Shown: positions 1 through 8,943, counted from the first letter of the stretch. The stretch: 64,000 nucleotides of DNA from Ancylobacter novellus (GCA_003241485.1 QFQD01000035.1:1-64000), one strand, 5' to 3'. Notes: generated by a model not told the origin, from the sequence alone. Numbers and translations are program-made.

Positions 1-51
1 CTGACCCCCAGATTCGTAGTCTGGTGCTCTATCCAGCTGAGCTACGGGCGC
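1..51 (-). tRNA. tRNA-Arg (ACG), 3' part cut off by the window edge
   Basis: On the minus strand the sequence starts GCGCCCGTAGCTCAGC, a typical acceptor and D-arm start. The anticodon stem CCAGA/TCTGG encloses the loop CTACGAA, giving anticodon ACG (arginine). The variable loop, T arm and CCA end lie beyond position 1. The discriminating features are the conserved D-arm TAGCTCAGCTGGATAGAGC and the perfect 5-bp anticodon stem. Confidence 0.93.
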
Positions 52-226
52 CCGGCTTCCCGTCAGGCGGGAAACCAACCTCGCAACAGCATTGCTGCGG
101 CGAGGGCCCGTGAGCTACCCCGTTTTGCCGAGCAATGCAATACGTTCTGACGACAAGTCGAGCTGTCCACAGGCAAAAGGAGAGCTGACGCAGCGGCGGC
201 CTGCACCAACACGGCAGCCAGCGCGT

Positions 227-1474
227 TCAACGCACCTCGAATGGCATGTTCGCCGTCGCCGCCGCGCCGCGCCCGTCACGCACCTCGACAAAAAGCCGGT
301 ACCGCCCGGCTTTAAGGCCCGCAATCCGCACGCCCGAGGGCCCGGCAAGCCGCGCGGCGTCCGGGAAGGCGGGAGGCGCCGCCTCAGGATCACCGCCAAT
401 GCCGCGAGCCGTGCTCTCTGCCCGCACGGTCCAGCGGACGTCGAGCTTGTCGCCGTCCGGATCCAGCGCGTCGAGCGTGAAGGCGCCCTCGCCGCCGACA
501 GCCCAGCTGGCGAAGGGCGCGCTGGCATTGGTGGCCACGTTGAGTGCGACGATGCGCGGAGCGTGGTTGCCGCCGGGCGTGTGCCCGCCCCACGCCTGCG
601 CCATCGCCTCGGCGCTTTCCGTCCATTCGCCGGAAGAAAGGCGCAGGCTGTGCCAGCTCGGTGTCACCTCCTGCTTCTGGCCCCAGAGAAAAACGATCGC
701 GCCCGTGTCGCCCAGCGCCTTGAGATAGCGGCGCAGCTGGATCGCCTTCTGGGTCGATGTCGGCTCAAAGGGCGCGCCCCACGGGGCGGTGGCCGCCTGC
801 CACTGGCCCAGTGCCCCGAGTTCGGTGACGATGATGGGGCCTTTCCATCCCTGCTCACGGGCCCGCGCCGTAACGGAATAGAGCGCGTCGCCATAGGAAT
901 TCAGCCCCAGCACCTCGATGCTCGGGGCCTGCGCGATGAGCTTGGCCACCTTGTCGCTGCCGGTCTCGGCGAGGACGCCAAGCGTGGGGTGGGCGGGATC
1001 GACCCGGCGCACCATGGCCGCCACCTCCTCGATGGCCGGCCAGACGGGCGAATCGTCCGCGAGATCGACCTCCACCTCATTGCCGATCCCCCACATTAGC
1101 AAAGCGGGATGATCCTTGTAGGTCTCGACGATGCGCTGCAGCTCGGCGAGCTGGCGGGCGACGAAGGCACGGTCGGCATAGTCCGCGCCCTGGCGGGGGT
1201 GGCCGACCCACAGCCCGACAATGACCTTCAGCCCCGCCTTCGCCGCGGCATCGAGCTGCGGACCGGGATCGCCGCCATAGGTGCGCAAGGTGGTGGCGCC
1301 CAACCCGGCAAGCTCGCCGAGCGGCCCCTCGCCCGCCGCGCCGCGGACGGCGAACGGCGTGCCGTCGACCAGCAGCCGCGTGCCATCGACGGTTACATCC
1401 GCCCGCGCGACGGCCGAGGCCAGCGGCGCCAGGATGAGACCGGCGACAAGTGGCAGCGCGTGCCACAGACGCAT
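227..1474 (-). CDS. Secreted glycoside hydrolase, clan GH-A-like TIM barrel
   Basis: A 415-residue exported protein with a classic signal peptide (residues 1-25, ending LASAVARA). The barrel carries WGIGNEVE (N132, E133), the clan GH-A acid/base motif on strand 4, and VTELGALG (E218), the expected nucleophile on strand 7. The C-terminal third (about 300-415) looks like an immunoglobulin-like accessory domain rich in Asp and Gly. Substrate cannot be told; the barrel resembles GH2/GH5/GH17-type enzymes acting on beta-glucans. An alternative start at 1507 overlaps the stop of the upstream kinase gene, so the two are probably co-transcribed and may be translationally coupled. I chose the inner start because it gives a normal signal peptide; neither start has a strong Shine-Dalgarno sequence. 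Confidence 0.75.
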   Translation of the reverse strand: MRLWHALPLVAGLILAPLASAVARADVTVDGTRLLVDGTPFAVRGAAGEGPLGELAGLGATTLRTYGGDPGPQLDAAAKAGLKVIVGLWVGHPRQGADYADRAFVARQLAELQRIVETYKDHPALLMWGIGNEVEVDLADDSPVWPAIEEVAAMVRRVDPAHPTLGVLAETGSDKVAKLIAQAPSIEVLGLNSYGDALYSVTARAREQGWKGPIIVTELGALGQWQAATAPWGAPFEPTSTQKAIQLRRYLKALGDTGAIVFLWGQKQEVTPSWHSLRLSSGEWTESAEAMAQAWGGHTPGGNHAPRIVALNVATNASAPFASWAVGGEGAFTLDALDPDGDKLDVRWTVRAESTARGIGGDPEAAPPAFPDAARLAGPSGVRIAGLKAGRYRLFVEVRDGRGAAATANMPFEVR

Positions 1475-1499
1475 GGGAGAACGGGGGCCTGTTCGGCGG

Positions 1500-3062
1500 C
1501 TAACCATGCGAGCGCGCGGCGCGGTGGGCGTCGAGATCGACCGGACGGTCCGGCACGCGCAGCTGGAAGGTCGCGCCGATGGTGCCGGGCACCAGCTGGA
1601 TGCCGCCGCCATGCGCCTGCATCAGCTCGGCCGCGATGGCGAGGCCAAGACCCGTGCCGCCGCGGCGCGCGGAGCCCTGGAACGGCTCGAACAGATGCGC
1701 GCGGGCGCGTTCGGGCACGCCCGGACCGGTGTCCGCCACCTCGATCACCGCGATCGACCCCTCCCGCCGCCCGGTGATGCGGATCTGATCGCGGTCGGGA
1801 TCGTTGGGCGCGCGGCTGGAGAGAGCCTCCATCGCGTTACGCGACAGGTTCAGCAGCACCCGGAACAGCTGGTCGGGGTCGGCATCGACCGTCATGCCGT
1901 GCTCAATGGAGGCGACCCACCCGACGGCGGCGGGCTCTTCTCCGCCGAGGCCAAGCGTGTCGCGCACCTCGGCGACCAGCGGGGCGAGTTCGACGGGGCG
2001 GCGCTCCGGCGCCGGCTCCTGCGCGCGCCCATAAGCGAGCGTGTGCTCGCAATAGGCGATGGCGCGGTCGAGAGCGGCCTCCAGCTTGGGGGCGAAGCGC
2101 TGCACGGTTGGGTCGTCGACTTCGGCAAGGCGGTCGGAGAGCAGTTGCACCGAGGCGAGCAGGTTGCGCAGATCGTGATTGATCTTCGACACGGCGAGGC
2201 CGAGCGCGGCGAGATGGCTCTTCTGCTGCAGCGTCTCGGTGATCTGGCGCTGCATGACGATGAATTCGCGCTCGGCGAGGCCGATCTCGTCCATGCGCTC
2301 GCCCGGTTCCGGCGCCATGGCAGGCACGGCCGGATTTTCCCGGAACGCCACCATGCGCTGGGTCAGCCGACGCATCGGCCGAACGAACATCCAGGCCAGG
2401 CCGAGATAGACCAGCGCGCCCGTGAGCGCGGCGATGACCAGCGAGACCAGCAGCACGTTGCCGGCGAAACGCAGCATCGCCTTGCGCAGCGGCGTCTCGC
2501 TCAGCACGATTTCGACGAAGCCGCCGCCACGCGGCGGGGTGCCGACGACGCGGATCACCCGCCCGTCATGCGCCAGCAGCGTGTCGAACCCCTGCGACAC
2601 CGCCTGCCAGGGCGAGATGTCGCGCAGGTCCGAGAAGCTGTCCACCTCCGGCGGCATGTCCGAGGAGGCCAGCAGCCGGCGGGTGTCATCCCGCTTCAGC
2701 GCCACGGTTATAGCGCCGACGCTGCCGAGCAGTTCGCGGGTGAGCTCCGGGGGAATCATGCCCTCGGGCGCCGCATCCAGCACGAGAGCGGCCGTGCGCG
2801 CGCCGGCAAGACAATCGGAGAGCCAGTTGATGCGGAAGGCCGCCACTGCCGGCACGAGGATCAGCACCTCGGCGAGCAGCACGAACGCCAGGGTGAAGGC
2901 GAGCAGCTTGCCCGAAAGGCCGAGATGACGCACCGTCGGGGATGCCGGACTGGCCGCGCCGGCGGCGGGCGGCGGGCTCACGGACGCGCGTGCGGCATCG
3001 ACGGCGTCCCCCTCACGCCGCAGCTCCACCGTCTCGCCGGCCCTGATCACGCGCTCGTCCAT
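1500..3062 (-). CDS. Membrane sensor histidine kinase with HAMP domain
   Basis: A 520-residue two-component sensor. After about 50 cytoplasmic residues come TM1 (about 52-77), a periplasmic sensor region of about 120 residues, TM2 (about 202-227) and a HAMP linker (about 228-280). The phosphorylated histidine is H296 in KINHDLRN. The ATPase domain has an N-box (LLNLSRNAMEAL), the G1 motif DTGPGVP and the G2 motif GGTGLGLAI. No response regulator gene is next to it, so the partner must be elsewhere. The gene runs into the glycoside hydrolase with a possible 8-nt overlap, suggesting that the kinase and the exported enzyme share a role in envelope or polysaccharide metabolism. The signal is unknown. 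Confidence 0.9.
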   Translation of the reverse strand: MDERVIRAGETVELRREGDAVDAARASVSPPPAAGAASPASPTVRHLGLSGKLLAFTLAFVLLAEVLILVPAVAAFRINWLSDCLAGARTAALVLDAAPEGMIPPELTRELLGSVGAITVALKRDDTRRLLASSDMPPEVDSFSDLRDISPWQAVSQGFDTLLAHDGRVIRVVGTPPRGGGFVEIVLSETPLRKAMLRFAGNVLLVSLVIAALTGALVYLGLAWMFVRPMRRLTQRMVAFRENPAVPAMAPEPGERMDEIGLAEREFIVMQRQITETLQQKSHLAALGLAVSKINHDLRNLLASVQLLSDRLAEVDDPTVQRFAPKLEAALDRAIAYCEHTLAYGRAQEPAPERRPVELAPLVAEVRDTLGLGGEEPAAVGWVASIEHGMTVDADPDQLFRVLLNLSRNAMEALSSRAPNDPDRDQIRITGRREGSIAVIEVADTGPGVPERARAHLFEPFQGSARRGGTGLGLAIAAELMQAHGGGIQLVPGTIGATFQLRVPDRPVDLDAHRAARSHG

Positions 3063-3348
3063 CGTCCCTCATGATTGCGCTACGCGACCGAATAATTGCG
3101 GCGGTCCGACGGCGGCAGCGCTCAGCCCGTGCCTAATTTGCTTTTCTGCCGTCCACAGTGCCTACGTAGCGGACCGCCGGGGCGGATCCGCTCGCGGAAC
3201 CCTGCTCGCGTTTCTGTGATGTATGGTGCCGCTGGTAAATCGCCAGAGGGACGTGGAGCACGCGCGGTCGGGACGGGCGGAATTCGAACCCGTGCGCGGT
3301 GGAATGCGCAAGCGGGCCGCGCGGGCGCAAAGGTTGGCGTCGATCAAG

Positions 3349-3377
3349 TTGACTTCGGCCCGAGCCCCCCCTATAAG
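3349..3377 (+). promoter_or_regulatory. Sigma-70-type promoter of the rpmH operon
   Basis: TTGACT (3349-3354) and TATAAG (3372-3377) are separated by exactly 17 bp, an unusually good match to the housekeeping promoter. Transcription would start about 7 bp further on and give a 5' leader of about 130 nt before rpmH. The rest of the gene-free stretch 3063-3514 holds nothing else I can support; open frames there have no recognisable product. Confidence 0.75.
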
Positions 3378-3514
3378 CCCGCTCCAACCACGGCTGCCCT
3401 CGCGGTCGGGTTGCCCCCTTATGTGCGTCTTGTGCGGCGACAAATGTCGCAGCTCGCGTCATGTGGAGGGCATTCCGGTCCGGTCAGCTCATTCGAACAA
3501 GCGGAGAATTACCC

Positions 3515-3649
3515 GTGAAGCGCACTTATCAACCGAGCAAGCTCGTGCGCGCCCGCCGGCACGGCTTCCGTGCGCGCATGGCGACCCGCAACGGCCGCAA
3601 GATCCTCAATGCCCGCCGGGCGCATGGCCGCAAGCGCCTGTCCGCCTGA
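3515..3649 (+). CDS. rpmH: 50S ribosomal protein L34
   Basis: A 44-residue basic protein, exactly the usual length of L34. It begins MKRTYQPSKLVRARRHGFRAR and ends GRKRLSA, both conserved in the family. The start is GTG, preceded by GGAGAA about 7 nt upstream (3502-3507). L34 is a late-assembling large-subunit protein. It is followed by rnpA and yidC, the classical order near the origin in many bacteria. Confidence 0.97.
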   Translation: MKRTYQPSKLVRARRHGFRARMATRNGRKILNARRAHGRKRLSA

Positions 3650-3713
3650 GCACGACTTCGGCCCCGTATGGCTGGGGCGCGCCGCCCTGCCGCCTGAGGA
3701 TCGGCGCCCCGCC

Positions 3714-4118
3714 ATGCACCGGCTCGTCAAGCGCAAGGACTTTCTGGCCGCTGCCGCTGGGCAGCGTGCCAATTCCGGCACCCTGCTTCTGCAGGGCCGT
3801 GACCGCGCGGACGACGATGCCCCCCGCATTGGCCTGACCGTCACCAAGAAACACGGCAATGCCGTGGAACGGAACCGCATCCGCCGGCGCCTTCGTGCCG
3901 CCGTGCGCGACGCCCTGCCACGCGCGGGCAAGGACGGTTTCGATTATGTGATTGTCGCCCGCCGCGCCGCGCTTGGCGCCCGTTTTGCCGATCTCATCAA
4001 AGACATAGAGCGGGGCATCTCCCGCCTTCATTCAGGAAGCCGACGTCCGCCAAAAACTGCGGCCCGCGATATCGCGGCCCAGCGGCCGGCGTGCGCCGAC
4101 GGAGAGCACCTGCCATGA
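3714..4118 (+). CDS. rnpA: Ribonuclease P protein component
   Basis: A 134-residue basic protein, the protein subunit of RNase P, which matures the 5' ends of tRNAs. The RNR signature is present as GNAVERNRIRRRLR, preceded by GLTVTKKH. The start MHRLVKRKDFL matches the family N-terminus (K-R-x-D-F). The stop overlaps the yidC start as ATGA at 4115-4118, so the two are translationally coupled. The tail after about residue 110 is Ala/Arg-rich and variable. Confidence 0.93.
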   Translation: MHRLVKRKDFLAAAAGQRANSGTLLLQGRDRADDDAPRIGLTVTKKHGNAVERNRIRRRLRAAVRDALPRAGKDGFDYVIVARRAALGARFADLIKDIERGISRLHSGSRRPPKTAARDIAAQRPACADGEHLP

Positions 4119-5917
4119 CGTCCGAAAACCGCAACATGATCGTCGCCATCGTGATGTCGATGGCCGTGCTGATTGGCTGGCAGTATTTCTCCGGCGCCTT
4201 CCATCCACAGCCTCAGCAGCATGCGGCGCAGAGCCCGGCGACGCAGAACCCGGCGGATCCCTCGGCGGCGCCCGCGCCGGGCACCAGCGCGCCGACCGCC
4301 GGCGCGGTGCCGGCCAAGGCCCTCACCCGCGAGGAAGCCCTCGCCCGCTCGCCGCGCGTGGCCATCGAGACGCCGCGCGTCATCGGCTCCGTCGCGCTCA
4401 AGGGCGGGCGCGTCGACGACCTCTCGCTGAAGGATTATCGCGAGACGGTGCAGCCGAACTCGCCCATCATCGTGCTGCTCTCGCCCTCGGGCGGGCCCAA
4501 CCCGTTCTATGCCGAATTCGGCTGGGTGCCGGGCGCGGGTGCGAATGTTCAGGTCCCCAATGCCGACACGCTGTGGACCGCGCCCGAAGGAAGCAAGCTG
4601 ACCCCGGAGACGCCGCTCGTCCTCACCTGGGATAACGGTGCCGGCCTCACCTTCCGCCGCACCATCACCATCGACATGAACTACATGTTCCATGTGGTCG
4701 ACGATGTGGAGAACGCGACGAGCGAGGCTGTGGCGCTGCATCCCTATGCGCTGGTCTCGCGCCACGGCACGCCGCACACGCTCGGCTACTACATCCTGCA
4801 CGAAGGCCTGATCGGTGTGACGTCCGAGGGCGGCCTTCACGAGATCAAGTACAAGGACATCGCCGAGAAGAAGTCCGAGGTGTTCCCCTCGGTCGGCGGC
4901 TGGCTCGGCATCACCGACAAATACTGGGCCGCCACCGTCATTCCCGGCACGCAGGAAAAGGTGCAGGCCCGGTTCTCCGCCTCGCAGGCCGGCAACGATC
5001 TCACCTACCAGACGGACTTCCTCGGAGACGCGGTCTCCGTCGCGCCGGGCGGGAAGGCGACCACCGACGGGCGTCTCTTCGCCGGTGCGAAGGAAGTGCG
5101 CGTCGTCGATGGCTACCAGAAGACCTACAATATCGACCGCTTCGACCTGCTGATCGACTGGGGCTGGTTCTATTTCATCACCAAGCCGCTCTTCCTGCTG
5201 ATCGACTGGATCTACAAGGGCGTCGGCAATTTCGGTGTCGCGATCCTGATCGTCACCGTGATGCTGAAGACCGTGTTCTTCCCGCTCGCCAACAAGAGCT
5301 ACGCCTCTATGGCGAAGATGAAGGCGGTGCAGCCGGAAATCCAGGCGCTGCGCGAGCGCTTCGGCGATGACCGCGTGAAGCTCCAGCAGGAGATGATGGA
5401 GATCTACAAGAAGGAGAAGATCAACCCGATCGCCGGTTGTCTTCCCATCGTGATCCAGATCCCCGTCTTCTTCGCCCTCTACAAGGTGCTGTTCGTCACC
5501 ATCGAAATGCGGCATGCGCCGTTCTTCGGCTGGATCAAGGACCTCTCGGCCCCCGACCCGACGACCATCTTCAACCTGTTCGGCCTCATTCCGTGGGATC
5601 CGGGCACGGTGCCGGTGATCGGTCACTTCCTGCTGCTCGGCGTCTGGCCGATCATCATGGGCATGACGATGTGGGCGCAGATGAAGCTCAACCCGGCCCC
5701 GCCGGATCCGACGCAGAAGATGATCTTCGACTGGATGCCGCTGATCTTCACCTTCATGCTCGGCTCGTTCGCCTCGGGCCTCGTCATCTACTGGGCGTGG
5801 AACAACACGCTGTCGGTGATCCAGCAGTCCGTCATCATGCGCCGCAACGGCGTGAAGATCGAACTGTGGGACAATCTGAAGAGCCTGTTCGTCCGCAAGA
5901 AGCCAAAGGCAGGCTGA
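4115..5917 (+). CDS. yidC: Membrane protein insertase YidC
   Basis: A 600-residue inner-membrane insertase of the long Gram-negative type. It has an N-terminal membrane anchor (about residues 6-23), a Pro/Ala-rich linker, a large periplasmic beta-sandwich domain (about 75-340) and the conserved five-helix 60-kDa insertase domain (about 350-590). That domain shows the typical KSYASMAKMKAVQPEIQALRE cytoplasmic coiled segment and NPIAGCLPIVIQIPVFFALYKV. It inserts and folds membrane proteins with or without SecYEG. The start overlaps the rnpA stop. A strong hairpin terminator follows 30 nt after the stop. Confidence 0.97.
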   Translation: MTSENRNMIVAIVMSMAVLIGWQYFSGAFHPQPQQHAAQSPATQNPADPSAAPAPGTSAPTAGAVPAKALTREEALARSPRVAIETPRVIGSVALKGGRVDDLSLKDYRETVQPNSPIIVLLSPSGGPNPFYAEFGWVPGAGANVQVPNADTLWTAPEGSKLTPETPLVLTWDNGAGLTFRRTITIDMNYMFHVVDDVENATSEAVALHPYALVSRHGTPHTLGYYILHEGLIGVTSEGGLHEIKYKDIAEKKSEVFPSVGGWLGITDKYWAATVIPGTQEKVQARFSASQAGNDLTYQTDFLGDAVSVAPGGKATTDGRLFAGAKEVRVVDGYQKTYNIDRFDLLIDWGWFYFITKPLFLLIDWIYKGVGNFGVAILIVTVMLKTVFFPLANKSYASMAKMKAVQPEIQALRERFGDDRVKLQQEMMEIYKKEKINPIAGCLPIVIQIPVFFALYKVLFVTIEMRHAPFFGWIKDLSAPDPTTIFNLFGLIPWDPGTVPVIGHFLLLGVWPIIMGMTMWAQMKLNPAPPDPTQKMIFDWMPLIFTFMLGSFASGLVIYWAWNNTLSVIQQSVIMRRNGVKIELWDNLKSLFVRKKPKAG

Positions 5918-5947
5918 TCGCGGCCGACATCCCGGCACAGTCGCAGC

Positions 5948-5978
5948 GGCGGAACGGCAACGTTCCGCCGTTTTCGTT
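5948..5978 (+). terminator. Intrinsic terminator after yidC
   Basis: Perfect 9-bp stem GGCGGAACG/CGTTCCGCC (5948-5956 and 5961-5969) with the tetraloop GCAA, followed by GTTTTCGTTT. It ends the rpmH-rnpA-yidC unit, though partial read-through into engB is possible. Confidence 0.8.
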
Positions 5979-6026
5979 TGAGGGCCGCATCTTGCGGTTC
6001 CACGCTGGCCGGCCGATAAGCGGGGG

Positions 6027-6692
6027 ATGAGCACCACGGACAAAGACGCCCCCACCGACGACGCCCTGATCGAAACCGGCCGCAAGCTGTTTGCGGGCGA
6101 ATGGCAGTTCCTCAGCGCCGCGCCCACCATCGCCACCCTTCCGCCGATGCGCGGCATCGAGATCGCGCTCGCCGGCCGCTCCAATGTCGGCAAGTCGAGC
6201 CTGGTCAACGCGCTCACCGGCCGCAAGGCGCTGGCGCGCACCTCGGTGACGCCGGGGCGCACCCAGGAACTGATCTTCTTCGGCGTCGGCCCCGATCTCA
6301 CCCTGGTCGACATGCCCGGCTACGGCTTCGCCAAGGCGCCCAAGGACAAGGTGGATGCCTGGACCGCCACGGTGCATGCCTATCTGCGCGGCCGGGCGAA
6401 CCTTGCCCGCGTCTTCGTGCTGATCGATTCCCGCCACGGGCTGAAGCCGATCGACCTCGAAGTGCTGGACGGGCTCGACAAGGCGGCGGTGTCCTACGCC
6501 ATCGTGCTGACCAAGGCCGACCAGTTGAAGAAGGGCGAGCTGGAGACCCGCATCGCCGAGACGCAGGCCGCCCTGCTGCGCCGCCCGGCAGCGTTCCCGA
6601 CGATTTTCCCGACCTCCAGCCGCGAGGGCGAGGGCCTGGGCGAACTGCGCGCCGCCGTGGTGCGGCTGATGAACGAGCGCGGCGTCGGCTGA
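6027..6692 (+). CDS. engB: Ribosome biogenesis GTPase EngB (YihA/YsxC)
   Basis: A 221-residue TrmE-Era-EngA-EngB-Septin-like GTPase needed for large-subunit assembly. The G1 motif is GRSNVGKSS (about residues 51-59), the switch I threonine lies in the TSVTPGRTQE segment, G3 is DMPGYGFA, G4 is TKAD and G5 is TSSREGEG. Length is slightly above the family norm because of a 40-residue N-terminal lead. It follows yidC, the standard order in alphaproteobacteria, where argB often comes next; here an alcohol dehydrogenase gene takes that place. Confidence 0.95.
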   Translation: MSTTDKDAPTDDALIETGRKLFAGEWQFLSAAPTIATLPPMRGIEIALAGRSNVGKSSLVNALTGRKALARTSVTPGRTQELIFFGVGPDLTLVDMPGYGFAKAPKDKVDAWTATVHAYLRGRANLARVFVLIDSRHGLKPIDLEVLDGLDKAAVSYAIVLTKADQLKKGELETRIAETQAALLRRPAAFPTIFPTSSREGEGLGELRAAVVRLMNERGVG

Positions 6693-6783
6693 TCTCGGGC
6701 TGGGCGCCGGCTATTGACCCGTGTCATGGCCCTGCCGGCCCGCCCTAGGGCATGGTGAGGCACACCCTGTTCAGGAGCCCGTC

Positions 6784-7857
6784 ATGCCCAAGATGAAAGC
6801 CGCCATCTTCGTCGAACCCGGCCGCATCGTGCTGGACGAGAAGCCGGTGCCCGATGTCGGGCCGCTCGACGCGCTGGTGAAGATCACCACGACGACGATC
6901 TGCGGCACCGACGTGCACATCCTCAAGGGCGAGTATCCCGTCGCACGCGGGCTGACCATCGGCCATGAGCCGGTCGGCATCATCGAGAAGCTCGGCTCCG
7001 CCGTCACCGGCTATCGTGAAGGCCAGCGCGTCATCGCGGGCGCCATCACGCCGAGCGGCCATTCCTATGCCTGCCTGTGCGGCTGCGGCTCGCAGGACGG
7101 CGCCCGCACCCGGCATGGCTTCAAGGCCATGGGCGGCTGGAAGTTCGGCAACACCATCGACGGCACGCAGGCGGAATATGTGCTGGTGCCGGACGCGCTG
7201 GCCAATCTCTCGCCCGTGCCGGACCATCTCTCGGATGAAGAGGTGCTCATGTGCCCGGACATCATGTCGACCGGCTTTTCCGGCGCGGAAAGCGGCGCGG
7301 TGAAGATCGGCGACCATGTGGCGGTGTTCGCGCTCGGCCCCATCGGCCTGTGTGCGGTGGCCGGCGCCAAGCTGAAGGGCGCGACGAAGATCATCGGCGT
7401 CGACACGGTGCCCGAGCGCCTCGCCATCGCCCGACAGCTCGGCTGCACCGATGTCGTCGACTTCAAGCAGGGCGACGTGGTCGAGCAGATCATGGCGCTC
7501 ACCGACGGGCGCGGCGTCGATGTCTCGATCGAGGCGCTGGGCACGCAGGGCACGTTCGAGGCGGCGCTGAAGGTGCTGCGCCCCGGCGGCACGCTGTCCT
7601 CGCTCGGCGTCTATTCCAGCGACCTGAGGATCCCGCTCGGCGCCTTCTCGGCGGGGCTGGGCGACAACAAGATCGTCACCACGCTCTGCCCCGGCGGCAA
7701 GGAGCGCATGCGGCGGCTGATGGATGTCATCGCCTCCGGCCGCGTCGACCTCAAGCCGCTCGTGACGCACCGCTTCAAGCTGGATGACATCGAGGCGGCC
7801 TATGACCTGTTCGCGCACCAGCGCGACGGCGTGCTGAAGGTCGCGATCACGCCGTAG
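6784..7857 (+). CDS. Zinc-dependent secondary alcohol dehydrogenase
   Basis: A 357-residue medium-chain dehydrogenase. The catalytic zinc ligands are the Cys of ICGTDVH and the His and Glu of GHEPVG. The nucleotide fold has GPIGL and then IIGVD, whose terminal Asp favours NAD over NADP. The four-cysteine structural zinc lobe is absent: only CLCGCG remains near residue 98. With MCPDIMSTGFSGAE this resembles isopropanol dehydrogenase-type enzymes (family knowledge). The substrate is unknown; small secondary alcohols or aldehydes are likely. It stands alone on the plus strand and ends before a palindromic repeat. Start chosen at the ATG 22 codons inside the longest frame, where homology begins. 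Confidence 0.88.
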   Translation: MPKMKAAIFVEPGRIVLDEKPVPDVGPLDALVKITTTTICGTDVHILKGEYPVARGLTIGHEPVGIIEKLGSAVTGYREGQRVIAGAITPSGHSYACLCGCGSQDGARTRHGFKAMGGWKFGNTIDGTQAEYVLVPDALANLSPVPDHLSDEEVLMCPDIMSTGFSGAESGAVKIGDHVAVFALGPIGLCAVAGAKLKGATKIIGVDTVPERLAIARQLGCTDVVDFKQGDVVEQIMALTDGRGVDVSIEALGTQGTFEAALKVLRPGGTLSSLGVYSSDLRIPLGAFSAGLGDNKIVTTLCPGGKERMRRLMDVIASGRVDLKPLVTHRFKLDDIEAAYDLFAHQRDGVLKVAITP

Positions 7858-7873
7858 GCGTCTCTCTCGCTAA

Positions 7874-7962
7874 CCGTCATCCTGGCCGAGCGCAGCGAGA
7901 GCCGGGATCGCTCGAATGTCACGCGATCCCGGATCGGTCCTGCGGGCCGTCCGGGATGACGG
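7874..7962. repeat. Dispersed palindromic repeat (REP/BIME-like)
   Basis: Perfect 9-bp outer arms CCGTCATCC (7874-7882) and GGATGACGG (7954-7962) enclose a second perfect 9-bp hairpin, CCGGGATCG/CGATCCCGG (7902-7910 and 7924-7932). It lies between two convergent genes and could fold on either transcript. Related CGTCATCC-GG ends recur at 36991 and 50101. Confidence 0.7.
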
Positions 7963-7977
7963 GCGACGCGGGCGGCC

Positions 7978-8301
7978 TCACACGTCGTTGGCCGAACTCA
8001 GGCTCTCCGGCGGAATGTAGCCGCCCTTCTGCTTGATGCGCAGACCCGCCCCGCCGCCGCTGCTCGGCTCGCCCGGCGCCAGAAAGTCGATGCCGGCATC
8101 TTCCAGTGCGGCACGCAGCCGCTCGACCTCATTGGGGTCCGCGTCGATGCCGGGCTCGCGGCCGCGTTCAAACTCCTCAAGCCAGCCCGGAGTCACCCGC
8201 GCGCGCTCCGCCAGCTCGGCCGGCGCCCAGCCCAGAAGCGCGCGGGCGGCGCGGCACAGCTCGGGCGCGAGCGCGAGATTGGCGGGAAAGCTCTCGGACA
8301 T
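7978..8301 (-). CDS. Small helix-turn-helix (XRE-like) protein
   Basis: A 107-residue probable DNA-binding protein. Residues 10-50 (LCRAARALLGWAPAELAERARVTPGWLEEFERGR) fit the Cro/CI helix-turn-helix pattern, and the following segment with GIDADPNEVERLRAALEDAGIDFL resembles the dimerisation part seen in many rhizobial XRE proteins. The C-terminal 30 residues contain a Gly/Ser-rich stretch and GLRIKQ, which is also recurrent in that group. The start at 8301 was preferred because the upstream 18 codons look unlike the family. Target unknown. Confidence 0.75.
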   Translation of the reverse strand: MSESFPANLALAPELCRAARALLGWAPAELAERARVTPGWLEEFERGREPGIDADPNEVERLRAALEDAGIDFLAPGEPSSGGGAGLRIKQKGGYIPPESLSSANDV

Positions 8302-8403
8302 ATGCGGATCTCCCAAGGTTGAAGCCAGAGTGCGCGGCTTGGCCACGGAGAGCAAGCTGGCGCGGGGAGCAGCCGGAAGCGCGCCGCTCGGGCAAGGACC
8401 GGC

Positions 8404-8868
8404 TCAGGCGGCGTCTGTGGCCGGCGTGCCGGTGAGAATGGCATGAATGCCAGCGGCATCGCGTGACGAGCGCAGCTTGCGCGCCACTTCCGGGTCGCGC
8501 AGCAGCCGCGCCACGCGCGCCAGCGCCTTGAGATGGTCGGCACCGGCGGCCTCCGGCGCGAGCAGGAGGAAGATCAGGTCGACCGGCTCTCCATCCAGCG
8601 ATTCGAAATCAATCGGCCGCTCCAGCCGCGCGAACATGCCGAACAGCCTGTCCATCTTGGCCAGCTTGCCATGGGGAATGGCAATGCCGCTGCCGACACC
8701 GGTGGAGCCGAGGCGCTCACGCTGGTTCAGCGTCTCGAAAATCTCCCGCTCGTCCCGGTGAAGGAGCTCTGCGGCACGGGCGGCCAGTTCCTGCAGTGCC
8801 TGCTTCTTGCTGCCCACTCGAAGGGCGGGAAACACTGCCGAAAGCGCCAGAATGTCGTTCAGGGCCAT
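8404..8868 (-). CDS. ptsN: PTS IIA-like nitrogen regulatory protein
   Basis: A 154-residue EIIA-Ntr protein of the nitrogen phosphotransferase system. The phosphorylated histidine is in GIAIPHGKL (about residue 66). The fold features QELAARAAELL, the SLDGEPVDLIFLLLAPE strand and LKALARVARLLRD are family hallmarks. It regulates potassium transport, carbon/nitrogen balance and stress responses through its phosphorylation state. It sits downstream of rpoN and hpf, as in most Proteobacteria; 75 nt separate it from hpf. Confidence 0.95.
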   Translation of the reverse strand: MALNDILALSAVFPALRVGSKKQALQELAARAAELLHRDEREIFETLNQRERLGSTGVGSGIAIPHGKLAKMDRLFGMFARLERPIDFESLDGEPVDLIFLLLAPEAAGADHLKALARVARLLRDPEVARKLRSSRDAAGIHAILTGTPATDAA

Positions 8869-8943
8869 GGATGGATCCGGGTCCGTCGTGCGCCGATGTG
8901 CGCGGCCACCGAAGCGGCCGCGCGCATCGCGCCAAGATGAGCG

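Noticed and set aside
3266..3345. Possible tRNA on the minus strand (GGGTTCGAATTCC resembling a T loop)
   Set aside because: Only a four-pair T stem could be drawn, and no matching acceptor, D arm or anticodon stem was found upstream.
3096..3518. Open frame of 140 codons in the gap before rpmH
   Set aside because: It runs through the rpmH promoter and has no recognisable sequence features.
4028..6313. Long open frame (761 codons) opposite yidC and engB
   Set aside because: It mirrors the strong GC codon bias of the real genes; the protein is Arg/His/Asp-rich with no recognisable domain.
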